From: Cokeromyces recurvatus
Taxonomy: Eukaryota; Mucoromycota; Mucoromycetes; Mucorales; Mucoraceae
Direction: 5' to 3'
Assembly (NCBI RefSeq): GCF_025118155.1
Contig: NW_026251440.1
Location: forward strand, 48,411-112,410
Length of the DNA: 64,000 bases
Shown here: positions 1 to 10,623 of the stretch, in pieces
How the letters are laid out: each line of letters begins with the position of its first letter
How positions within the stretch are numbered: the first letter of the stretch is position 1
The notes under the pieces: generated by a model
Seen by the model: the letters and a program-made list of their open reading frames with translations, nothing else
The model's database searches: none
Told to the model about the DNA's origin: nothing
Translations under genes and position numbers: made by a program

Positions 1-1
1 G

Positions 2-259
2 CGCAAATATAAACAAGTCTTATTAAAAAGGGGGGATGAGTACAGATTAATCGGTGGCCATATGACCTATGGTGCAGCTGTCCGTACCTCTGATCATGCA
101 TCTAATCCCGTATTTATTAGTCAGGGGCACCGAATTTCTTTAGAGACAGCCATTAAAATTGTATTAGCTGTGTGTCCAAGATATCGTATACCTGAGCCTA
201 TCCGAGCAGCAGATCATGAAAGCAGGGCTTATATTAAAGAAAATGCCTTCATTCAATAA
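2..259 (+). CDS. Endonuclease V, C-terminal part (5' end outside window)
   Basis: Open frame enters from the left edge and ends at a TAA at 257-259, so only the last 85 residues are present. The stretch carrying [40 protein letters not shown] matches the conserved C-terminal block of endonuclease V (Nfi/EndoV), which cleaves nucleic acid one phosphodiester 3' to deoxyinosine (in eukaryotes mainly inosine in RNA). No intron is visible here. The start codon and the catalytic N-terminal aspartates lie outside the window. Convergent with MCD4, which ends at 920. Confidence 0.85.
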   Translation, partial: RKYKQVLLKRGDEYRLIGGHMTYGAAVRTSDHASNPVFISQGHRISLETAIKIVLAVCPRYRIPEPIRAADHESRAYIKENAFIQ

Positions 260-575
260 ATAATGATTCCCCTTTTGATACATATAAACGACTCTAATAC
301 ATATATATATATATATGACTGAAGGTGTATTCATATGTCTTTATACTCTAATGAAAGACTTGTGTAATACATACGAAAATTATTCATTTTCATGATTCTT
401 TCCTTTTCTATTTCTGATTATATATATGTATATATGTATATACATGTATGAAATAAGCAAGCGCTTTTCTACATAATTGACATTAATATAAGCATATGAA
501 GCCTTTTTGTTAATAACATAACATAAAGAAGCTATTGATATCAAATAAATTAAGCTTTAGACATAAGAGGTACCC

Positions 576-641
<66 letters not shown>

Positions 642-919
642 TCTGTTTAAGCTGATAACAGTGATTGACATACAGTTATTATTTCGAGTAAATAGAACAG
701 ACTACTTTATTCACAGTACGTATATAATAAAGTCTTAATAATTTTTCATGGTCTATTTTTTGCAATGAATGTCCATTTTTTCAGCTTATTAAAATAAAGG
801 GAGATTAGAAATAATAATAACAACACAACATAATTATTGAATACATGATTAGAATAAAATAACTTTATTGCTATTCTATTTTATATGTCTCTCTTTCTTC
901 TTCTTCTTTAATTGTGTTA
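260..919. other. Convergent 3' intergenic region with 61-base T tract
   Basis: No gene seen. It lies between the ends of endonuclease V (+) and MCD4 (-), and holds short TA repeats, a palindromic TATACATGTATA near 435-446 and an uninterrupted run of T at 578-638. Any reading frame through the T run only encodes polyphenylalanine. Confidence 0.8.
578..638. repeat. Poly-T homopolymer, 61 bases
   Basis: Uninterrupted T run. It is the longest of several A/T homopolymers in the window (others at 10194-10229, 12946-12970, 21821-21877, 22093-22120, 22499-22534, 57067-57097), all in non-coding DNA. Exact length may be affected by sequencing. Confidence 0.95.
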
Positions 920-3900
920 TTATACGTTTTTAGGTCTCATTCTGCTTACTATCTTGTTCACTTTAGGCAATACAAGGTGTCCTACTAAAAGTCTGGACAA
1001 AAGAAACAAGATCATCGTAAAGATAATGAATAGCTCAGAAATACAAAAGTGACTAATTGAAGTTCCTATTTCAAGCCAGCTTCCATAATCAGTTACAAAA
1101 TAGAAAAAGTTAACTGTTTGAATATCTGTAATACTCATCACTGACAGGAATAACGTAAAAGGTTGAAGATCTATACTAGAGCTAAGGATACCTAATACGG
1201 CAGAGGCCACAAAGAAGGGAATTAGGACCTTAATCATTAACAAAGCACCCATTAAGAAGGGATCAAATAGGGTCGTAAATCGATATACACTTTCCAATGA
1301 AAAGCTACTCATTGAGGCTATATTACCAGTACCGAAGAAGGCAACGTTGATAAAGAATAAAAAGAGAAGAACTGCACGAATATCGCTAGCTTGAAGTGGA
1401 CGATGAGCTGAATGGCGGGTTTCCTTATATAATGTTCTTTCTACTTCAAGCCAAATAAGTAATGTAGTACAGAAACATACATAAAATAGTAATTCATAAG
1501 AAATACTAAGCAAGACCATTAAGGGAGTAAATGCAAAGCAAATAATAAGTAATCTAGCCAAGTAATCATCATAAGTTTTTCCACGATAAATAAAAGGGAA
1601 AATACTTGAAATCTCTATAATAGCAAAATAGTTATGAGTGATTCGTTCTTTAAAGCAATTTACTTATTTTTACCAATAATTATCCAACTTGCAGCTTGAT
1701 TAAAAGTGGGAAGGCCTTCACGTTTCTGAAGACTGATAGAAGTAGAATATACAAGCAAAATACTAGCAATAATAACTAGTAACTGAACAATCATAATAAA
1801 TCCAAGTTTCTTATTAATTCTGTTACTTTGTTTAAGTTTCCACAAGGCAAAAATACCCATCAATACAGCAATTACGCCACCAGCAATCCTATATATGTAT
1901 ATACATGTATATTAGGAATGAATATTATTGAATTAAATCTACACACTTACACAACAGAAATATTTTCGCCCTTTTCAACAGGTAATAAAGTAAACACACT
2001 AGTACAAAGACAAGATGCGGACCAGACAAACATTAAAGCCTTATTTTCTTTACGAATTCTAGAAGTCATTATCAATGGCCATGCTGATATAATCACAAAT
2101 ATAGCGCTAAGAATTTCACGATAAAAGAAACTATAAACCTATATATATATATATATATAATAAATATGAGGATAAGTTTGTAATAATAATAAGATTATAA
2201 AATTATACCAATGCTTCCAAGAAGAGTAAAGTAGAAATAACGATCAGAACAAAACGCATGTATCCATTCTTCAAGCTCAAACGTAATGCTTCAAATAATA
2301 CACGACAGTTTGTGAAAACGCGATTCCAGAAAAAGATAGAAAAGAACACATAGGCATAATACATTTTTGGCATTCTTTGAATCCATAGCATACTGTAAAG
2401 CCCGCCTAGAATTAAGAAAGAAAATAAATTAACCATGATGCGAGATTTGACAGTGGTTTGTGATGGTGATGATAAAACAAAGTGTTTAAGAACAAACTGA
2501 AGACAAAAAATACACCATCCAATATAGCCTGCAGTAACAACACCTCTCAAGAATAGCCAGTCATATGTTTGGAAGTAACGTAAACCTTCAAGAGAAAGAG
2601 ACATGAGTCTTCTGGATTTTTCTTCAGCAAGTTTATACTCTTTGTTATTAATTAAAGTTTGAATGTCTGAAATAAACAAAAGAGGATCGTTTTCACCAGA
2701 CAAAGGTTGGAAAGGTCTAAAAAACAACTCATGTTTCTCCTTTTCATCTATTTATAATAAGAAATTTAGCCTCTACACGTAAAAAGAAAAAAAAATTACA
2801 TTACTTACTATGCTTTGTTTGATATTGCTCTAAGATTTGTCGAGCATTTGTAAATGCAGCTTCAGCCTTTATCATCTCGTCAGCTTCCAAGTAATTTAAA
2901 GGTAATTCACCTACAGAATTCACAGGAAGAGGAGTGCCAATCAAATGTGCCATCAAAGGCGCAATATCAGCTTGAAGAATATCATCACGTTGAATATGAG
3001 ATAAATCCCAGTTTGCAGAAAACTCATCATGACCTAATCCTGAAGTAATCGGTTTACGGACGCCAGCACCCCAAGCAATAATAGGAGTACGAGTATTATC
3101 AGGATGTCCATCACCATGACCACCTATACTACCTTAATTAAAAAAATGAACTTTCTCTGATTTTTTTATTATAAGATTTACCTCTATTATTCATTCCATG
3201 ATCAGCTGTAAAGATATAACTAGTACGACCATCATGACCATAGAATTCTTCAATTAACTCTACTATTTCTTTAATTCCTTGATCAACTAATTTAATATTA
3301 TTCAAGTATTCCTTTGACATTGGTCTAAATGCATGACCATTTGTATCCAAACCAAGCAAATGAAGGAAAAAGACGATTTTTTTTTGACGCAATTTTGCAT
3401 TTAATTCGGGATCAACTGTTGCATTTTGAAAAAGATGTCGAACATGATCAAATACCCAAAGATCTAATTTTGAAGCCTCTATTATCATAAATATTAGTTC
3501 ATATTCTCTCTCTCTCTCTTTTCTCATCTATTGAAACCATATTGTAATTACCTCCAGAGAAGTCTTCATATTCAGGTGGATACATGAATGTCTCTATTTT
3601 ATTCGGATCACTTGCACCCTGTTGAAACATAGGTAAAATATCAGGAGAACCAAAAGACCAAGTGTGTTGGGATTGATTAAAGACCGAATCAAAGTTAACA
3701 GGATTCATTGTCCAGCCTATAGATAATTAGAATACAATAATTATATATATGTATATCATTATGTTTGTCATTATAGTAGTAGTAGTAGTAGTAGTACCTG
3801 TTGTAACTGCACTCACATCTTCATAAAAACCAGCGATGATAGCGACATGGCCAGGTCTTGATTCAGTAGGTACACGAGTATGTGATATACCCCAAGCACC

Positions 3901-4210
3901 ATGGTCATTAATAATGTTGCGTAAATAAGGTGCTCTCGTTTCACCATTTTCATCTAATTCATAAAGTTTGTCAGCTCTTAAGCCATCACCTATCCATATA
4001 CATGTTTAATTAGTTAATGATAGCATGAAATTCAATGAATCAGTACTTACCTACAAAGAGAACAAGTCGATCGGCAGGTGCATCAAAGGAGCTTTTATGA
4101 GGTTTCATGCCATGAACAAGAGGTGAAGTAAAATAAATATCAAAGATACTAAATAAATAAACGATGTGAAATATCACACCGATTATCAATAATCCTACAC
4201 ACGATGACAT
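920..4210 (-). CDS. MCD4: GPI ethanolamine phosphate transferase 1 (Mcd4/PIG-N)
   Basis: Nine exons: 4210-4051, 3989-3798, 3716-3552, 3478-3182, 3132-2809, 2747-2209, 2138-1951, 1888-1674, 1614-920; they join to exactly 925 codons (924 aa), the usual size of yeast Mcd4 and human PIG-N. The enzyme adds phosphoethanolamine to the first mannose of the GPI-anchor precursor in the ER. The N-terminal membrane segment ends in [12 protein letters not shown]. The alkaline-phosphatase-type domain follows, with FVGDGLRAD (metal-binding Asp), TESRPGHVA (nucleophile Thr) and FTADHGM. The C-terminal half (about residues 430-924) is many hydrophobic helices, as in the PigN domain. The ATG at 4210 is preferred over an in-frame one 48 nt upstream because it puts the anchor helix at the N terminus. 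Intron 7 ends in a TATACATGTATA-rich stretch. Divergent from mitochondrial PheRS. Confidence 0.93.
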
Positions 4211-4633
4211 TTCCTTCAAAACGTGTTGAAAAACTGAAGAAGAAAAATAAAACAGCACTTTTTTTTTTCATGTTTTTTTTTTTTTTTTTTTTTTGTCATT
4301 AATTTTCCGCAAAAATAAAAAAAAAAGAGGCAGCATAGTAAAAAAATAGCGCAGAAGCAGATTGAAAGGCTAATAGATATAAATGATCATACAAATAAAA
4401 CTCTAGTCTATAATTTGATTGTTTTTGCCTTTCACAGTACTTTATAAGGCAAATAAAATAAAAATTGTTAGTTGTCATTTTATTATATCCATATAAGGTA
4501 CAATTTCATTTGCCTTATTTATTATGGAAAAATATATAATCCGCCAAAAAAAAGGGGGAAAATTTATGCCCCTGGTAAACTTTCAAAACTTTTCCTTTTT
4601 TTTTTTTTAAGTTTGGCATCTGTCAAAACAAAA
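4211..4633. promoter_or_regulatory. Divergent promoter region, MCD4 / mitochondrial PheRS
   Basis: 423 bp between two start codons facing away from each other, so both 5' regions lie here. It contains T- and A-tracts (T runs near 4261-4293, A/G tract near 4318-4330) but no clear TATA box at a fixed distance. No ORF supported. Confidence 0.5.
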
Positions 4634-6162
4634 ATGCTTCGACATTCAATTTGTCTAAAGCAAATAATAACAAGTCGATACACAATTGCTGGAGGTGCTA
4701 GCGTTTTTAATATAATACAAAAGACATGTTATTCAACAAAACCAGGTTAAAAGCAACCACTCATAATATAAAACAAAGTATTTATTTCTTTATATATATG
4801 TATATACATGTATAGAATTTGAAATTGGTAAAGAAGAAACGATGGTTAATGGTCAACGATTTCCAAGAGATGAGTGGACTAATGTTACACCTACTGTACT
4901 TTCGAAAATTAACCGTAAATTACACTTGCAACCTCAAAATCCCATTTCCATTATTCGACAATTAATCGAATCCAACTTTCAAGACTTTCAAAAATTTAAC
5001 AATCATAGTCCAATTGTGACTACGAAACAGAATTTTGATGATCTCTTCATTCCAAAAGACCATCCTAGCCGTACAAAATCAGATAACTATTATTTCAATA
5101 AGGATGTTGTATTGCGTGCCCATACCTCAGCACATCAAATTCAAGGTTTGATGTCGGGGAGCCGTAAGTTTTTAGTCAGTGGTGACGTCTATCGTCGTGA
5201 TGAGATTGATGCATCCCATTATCCCGTATTTCATCAAATAGAAGGTGTCTTTTATACAGATAATGATATTCAACAACTTGGAACGGAGCTAAAGCAACTT
5301 CAAGAAGATAAAAAGACGACTAATATTCAACTTGTCGACGATACTGTGATTAAGCCAGAGAATCCTTACCAGACCTGTCATCAACCAGAGGCTGTAGACC
5401 TGATTGCAACTCATCTTAAACACTCCATCAATAGTATGATTCGAAATATCTTTGCTGACGAACCCAATCTAAAGGTACGATGGATTGATGCCTATTTTCC
5501 ATTTACGAGCCCCAGTTGGGAAGTAGAAATTGAGTATAAAGGAGAATGGCTTGAGGTATTAGGATGTGGTGTTGTGAATCAGAAGATTATGAACCAAGCT
5601 CATTTAGATGATAAAATTGGATGGGCATTTGGTATGGGATTAGAACGATTAGCGATGGTATTATTTGGTATTCCAGATATTCGATTATTTTGGACTGAAG
5701 ATGAAAGATTTATTAATCAATTCGAGCCAGGAAAGATCAACAAATTTATGCCATTTTCAAAGTATCCACCTTGTATCAAAGATATTTCATTCTGGATATC
5801 TGAAAATAAATGGCATGAAAATGATTTCTGTGAATTAGTACGAGGAGTAGCTGGTGACTTGGTAGAGACTGTTGAATTGGTAATGATATAAATATTTATA
5901 TGTTAAATTATGATTATAGACTAATTTGTGGTGAATATAGATTGATGATTTTACACATCCAAAGACTAATAGACGAAGCTTATGTTACCGTATTAACTAT
6001 AGATCTATGGATAGGTACATAAAAATGATACATATATGCAAGGAATGTAATAAAAAAAAACTAATTTGTATTTTTAGAAATGTTACTAATGAAGAAATAA
6101 ATATAATACAAGAGAATGTTCGTAATACAGTAAGAGATGAATTTAATGTAGAACTTCGATAA
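4634..6162 (+). CDS. MSF1: Phenylalanyl-tRNA synthetase, mitochondrial
   Basis: Exons 4634-4745, 4816-5879, 5941-6014 and 6078-6162 join to 445 codons (444 aa), similar to human FARS2 (about 450 aa). It charges mitochondrial tRNA-Phe as a monomer. The first exon is a basic, Ser/Arg-rich presequence starting MLRHSICLK, typical for matrix import. The catalytic domain carries RRDEIDASHYPVFHQIEG (class II motif 2 region) and GWAFGMGLERLAMVLFG (motif 3). The last two exons encode the C-terminal anticodon-binding (FDX-ACB) domain with FTHPKTNRRSLCYRI. For exon 3 the second of two possible AGs (5939-5940) is required, because the first introduces a stop. Intron 1 ends in a TATACATGTATA palindrome. 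Confidence 0.93.
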
Positions 6163-6683
6163 ATTAAATAGCATATAAATAAAACATATTTCAATGCATA
6201 CAAAGTTTTTTTTTTTTTTTTTTTTTGTTTGTTTGATTTATACTATATAACACACAAAATTATCACAGCTAGATTTAGGTATTTTATAAGAAAGAGTAAA
6301 AGAAGAAGAGGAATGAGAGTGTTTATAGTAAACAATATTATTACATAATTCTATTAAGAGCATCATTCTTAGTAATTATATACACATTCTAGCATTTGAT
6401 GATCCTATTTTTATTAACTTGTGTAGCTTTTATAAGCTTTGCTAGTCTTATTTCAACCTACTTAAATAAGAACAATATATGTATATAAATATATAAATAT
6501 ATCATAATAAATGATAGAAAAAAAAAAGGTTTATTTGCATATACAATAGTTCCAACGACAATATACTATTTAATTGTATAGTTCAATATTAAGCTACAAT
6601 AAAGAGTAAAAAAAAAGAAAAAAAGAAAAAAGAAAAAAAGGGGGGCACATATATAAATATTATAATATCATAGAATAATCAAT
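6163..6683. other. Convergent intergenic region
   Basis: 521 bp between the ends of mitochondrial PheRS (+) and the dioxygenase gene (-). AT-rich, with T and A/G-rich runs (6205-6225, 6609-6641). No coding or RNA gene seen. Confidence 0.7.
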
Positions 6684-8546
6684 TCAAGTACGATCTTGAT
6701 TTTCGAATTTCATCTTCAAGCTGGCAACCTCACGATCGAGGAATCTCTTTTGAGCTTCAGCACGTCTAGCAATTTCTTCAACTCGAATCAAATTACTTTC
6801 TGTGAGTTGAGATTTGTCAATTTGACTACTAACTTCATTTAACAAGTTCAAAACGGTACCAAGTTGATTAGGTAACCTACACATAATAAAATGAATAATT
6901 AATTCTACTCCTTTTCTCTTTGCCGTATTTTTTTTTTTCCTCTTTTCTATTATTACCAAGTTACAATAGGAGAGCCACCAGTAGCTACAGGATGTGATGT
7001 ATGCTTAATGATATATTCTTTCGTAAAGTTCCAATGCCGATGACGAAAGGCTCGAATTTGATCAATATTTGATAAATAAATAGCAGCCGAGTTAGGATCT
7101 TGTAAAGCAAAATCTCGGAGGCCCAATTTGATAGCTTTATCTTGAACGTATTCTAAAAATTCGCGATGATTAGTAGGTCGATAGGATCTAAAGTCACGCA
7201 AGACCTTTGTTAAAGGATTCTCGGGCATGAGCTCAGTAATTTGAAATAAGTTATCCCCCAGGGGGACCATAGAATCATTTGCGCCTGATTCACCACGATG
7301 TACAATAGGGTTATCGCTTACACCTTCATAAATAACACCATCAGGGAACATGGGCTTTTATAAATAAATAAATAAATAAAAGTTATTATTACTCATTTGA
7401 GTGCATATATACATCTTTTTTTTTTATCTATTTTACTTGGTTTTTGGTCCCCATAATAAAAGTTCTAAACTTAATATAATCTTCAGGCATACTACGAGAC
7501 CACATCATCTCCATTTCTTTGTTAATAGATTCATAAGTTTCATTTAAACCAACCATTTGCATATTAAAATTGGCTCTATCTTTCATTTCAACAGCTTTCA
7601 AAGCACCTGTAGCGTAACGTACAAGCTTAGGTGAATAAGAAACCATTGTTACATGGTTTAAAATAAAGCCCTTCCTATATATATATATACAAGATGTTCA
7701 GTCATATCTATTAGAGGAAATGATTTTAATATTATCTATCTTACTCTGATTCTGTTCCAGCAAATGAACGAATTAAAGCCAAATTATCATATGTAAGACC
7801 ACCTAAAGGATTTAAACGTTTATAGTTGTATAAACTATGTATTTATAAATAAACATGATTTAAAGAAGAAGAAGAAGAAAAAGAACTTACGCATAACTTA
7901 AAGCACTATAAATATGAATTAGTCTTTATATCAATACATTATCATAGAACAGTATTACTTACTATTCCATAAAAGGTTGACTATGAATCTTTTTAGCAAT
8001 TTTGGTTAATGGAACAGCAATATTCATAGGTAAAACTTTTCTTCCTAATCCATAGTCGCTTTTAATACGATAAAGAATATCACAAGGTTCAAGTAAATAA
8101 GCAGATGCAGCAAAGGTATAATCACGAAATAAAGCTATAAGAATCAAGAAATAACTAAGTCTATATTTATATATATATATATATGGTGACTTGTAATCAT
8201 TACCAGATAAAAGACGTTGATCTGTGATATGATCTATTTCATATAAAGGAAGCTCATCTCTAATAGCATCACCGAATTGGCCACTTGCTAATAAGCCAGG
8301 AGAGCCATCTACTAGTTGCATTGGCATACGTTGTAAAAGAGATTCTAATTTATTAAATTCTTTAGGTAGTTCAACTAATGGATCCTGTGTAGGAAGAAAG
8401 CCATTTTCAGTTCCTACTGTAAAAGTTTGGATAGAAGGCTCGATTCTTTGACTCTCTGTAATGAATGATGAAAGGAGCCTATTGTAACCAAAAGAGCTTA
8501 TAGGCTTCAAATGATTTGGTTTGATTTTACGTAGAATAGTAAACAT
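6684..8546 (-). CDS. Indoleamine 2,3-dioxygenase
   Basis: Seven exons: 8546-8204, 8134-7963, 7905-7891, 7834-7745, 7674-7437, 7354-6957, 6876-6684; total 483 codons (482 aa), typical of fungal IDO. The haem enzyme opens the indole ring of tryptophan to N-formylkynurenine, the first step of kynurenine/NAD synthesis (Bna2 in yeast). Landmarks: LALIRSFAGTESE, HRGESGAND (substrate-pocket loop), the segment around His393 in FRHRHWNFTKEYI (probable proximal haem ligand by alignment), and HPVATGGSPIVTWLPNQL. Exon 3 is only 15 nt, with good splice sites on both sides, and is needed to keep frame. The C terminus has a charged helix. A mitochondrial presequence is possible (basic first 25 residues) but not certain. 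Confidence 0.92.
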
Positions 8547-8839
8547 AATTTGAATTAAATAGAAGTTACTTTTTTCTTCTTCCTTTCTCTCACTCTTACT
8601 CTCTTACTTGTGCTTTTTATATATCTACAGAAATACAGAATACCGCCAACTTACTTTGCCATCGCATAATAATACCGTCGAATAATATATAAAGAATCAT
8701 GTCTAAGGTCGTCTTTTTTCCCACGAAGGAAAAAGAAACGAGTCCAATGGGAAATTTCTCAAGTATGCTTCATTCTATTTTATTACAAGTCATCCCCTCT
8801 TTATTATTATTATTATGCATAAAATCGTGAGAATTATGG
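8547..8839 (-). promoter_or_regulatory. Upstream region of the dioxygenase gene
   Basis: 293 bp between the dioxygenase start (8546) and the end of the cofactor C gene (8840), both on the minus strand, so it should hold the dioxygenase promoter and the cofactor C terminator. A TATATAAA-like stretch sits at about 8615-8622 on the minus strand. A CTT/CTC-rich run lies just before the start codon. Confidence 0.4.
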
Positions 8840-10019
8840 TTAAGCAGGTAATAAGCTTAACTTTTTAATTGAAATACTTTGATTTGAAGAATTTTTAAGA
8901 ATACACTCCTTTAAGAGGACTGTTTGTCTCTCTTTATCCATCACTTTCCAATTTGGTGATGCTTGCTTTTTAAGCCAATTAAAATCCTCGATTTGATCAA
9001 AATAATTAATTGATTCCTATACATGTATGAAAATGAGTGTTAGAGAAGAGATTTCATTTTGGGCTTTACACATTATATAAATATTTACATTGGCGTTCCA
9101 ACAACCAACTTGAATAGAATCTGAATCTTCTATAATAGGTCGACTAGTAACATGTAACATCATATCTACATGATGGGCTTCATGTATACGAAGCTTTGGG
9201 ATACATATAAGTTTTATTATTAAAGATTTTTTTTTTGTTTTACCTGATGACAGCCGACAAATAAAGTCGAGTAATTGAGACCATAAATCAATACAGAACC
9301 TTGTATAAGGCCTCCATAAATAACACAATGATCGACATTTTTTACATGTATAGCTGAAATCTGAACATCTTTTTTCCCTAAAATGATGATGCAATTTTTG
9401 AGATTTGATAAAAGAACCTCTATGCTTTTTGTTTGATTAACATCATCATCTAATGATAATATTGAATTCTCTTTATCTTTAAATAATACAGTAGCATCGG
9501 ATAATAGAGTGTCTTCTTTTGTTTCCACTTTCAATTCTTTTTTAGGAACAGAAATGGGTGTTGTTTCACTCTTTTTTTACGTGATTTAAAAGAAAATTTA
9601 GCTTTAGGAGTTAACTCTGCTTTTGTTCTTTCAAGTGAATCAGTTAATTCTTTTAATTGCTGTATGAAAAAAAAAAAATTAGTTCCCTATTTTTTTTTTT
9701 TTTGGATGCTTAAAGTAGCTTAAAAAATACTTGCTATAGAAAATTGTCGCTCATCATAAGATGGAATAAAATCAGTTGCCCTTGTCAATTTTTTTTCCAG
9801 ATTATTTATATTTTGTAAAATGGTATTAAAGTGATTGGCTAGTTCTGGTTTTAATAGTGTTCTTGATTGAGAAATTTGGTCTTCAATAACTATAAATTAA
9901 AGCAAGTCAAGTTGGACTTCAAACTAAAATAAAGGCCAATTTAAATAAAAACCTTGTCTTTCTGACTTGAATTCCAACCAGAAATCATTTGAAGCTTCTG
10001 TTGCTGATTTTTCTGTCAT
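8840..10019 (-). CDS. Tubulin-folding cofactor C-like protein
   Basis: Proposed exons 10019-9953, 9889-9735, 9659-9581, 9527-9244, 9193-9089, 9016-8840 (289 codons, 288 aa). The N-terminal helical part has NDFWLEFKSER and DFIPSYDERQ, then PKAKFSFKS. The C-CAP/cofactor C beta-helix carries LKNCIIILG, LRIHEAHH, SRPIIEDSDSIQVG, and the tail DFNWLKKQASPNW fits. Cofactor C acts in the last step of beta-tubulin folding as GTPase activator of tubulin with cofactors D and E. Intron 2 must start with GC (GCAAGT) to keep frame. Intron 3 (53 nt, donor GTAAAA) is the weakest call: without it, one base is missing in the T7 run at 9572-9578 (plus strand) and the SRKK after FKS would be coding. Either way the domain is intact. 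Confidence 0.82.
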
Positions 10020-10188
10020 GTTCAATAAATAAAAAAGAGCGAAACAAATAATAAAAAAAATTATTTAAGTTATTTATTTTATTACATAAGCATTGAAATA
10101 AACAAGTAGAAAAAAAAACACACATGTTCATTCCAAAGTAAGAGATGGATACCATGTGAAACATCATCGACATTTAGTGTTAACTATT

Positions 10189-10231
<43 letters not shown>

Positions 10232-10623
10232 GGAGGCTTTACTGAATTTGTATCAGAATGAATATTGCGACATACAAAAGAAGATTGATAACATTGCAAT
10301 AAGGAATATCCAATCACAAAGTAAATAATACCAAAATTAGTCATTTTATTTGGCATCTATATTTGTCTTTCGTCATTGTTTTTTCCCCTGATTGTTTATT
10401 TTCCCTTTTCAATGTAATCAGCTGCTTGTCCCTTATTTGCTGTTTTCATTTTTGTAACTAAATGATCGTCATGTGTGTATTTAATTTCTGTTTATTTTTC
10501 ATAAAAAAAAAAAAAAAGAAAGAAAAAAAAAATAATTATAAATCGGTGTACATCTATAAATTTATATAGATTTCACTTTCCCTTTTTTTTTTTTTTTTTT
10601 TTTTTTCCTTTTCTTTATCTTTA
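10020..10623. promoter_or_regulatory. Divergent promoter region, cofactor C / fungalysin
   Basis: 604 bp between two divergent starts. It contains a 36-A run at 10194-10229, a TATAAA at 10555-10560 (64 bases before the fungalysin ATG) and a CT-rich tract (10574-10622) reaching the start codon, as is common upstream of highly expressed fungal genes. No gene seen inside. Confidence 0.6.
10555..10560 (+). promoter_or_regulatory. TATA box of the fungalysin gene
   Basis: TATAAA, 64 bases upstream of the ATG at 10624 and followed by a long pyrimidine tract. Position and context fit a fungal core promoter; no upstream activator sites could be assigned. Confidence 0.5.

Noticed and set aside
535..738. 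ORF with a long polyphenylalanine run
   Set aside because: It only reads through the 61-base T tract in non-coding DNA.
9572..9578. Programmed ribosomal frameshift in the cofactor C gene
   Set aside because: The A7 run is not in the register of a usual slippery heptamer, and an intron or one-base error explains the frame more simply.
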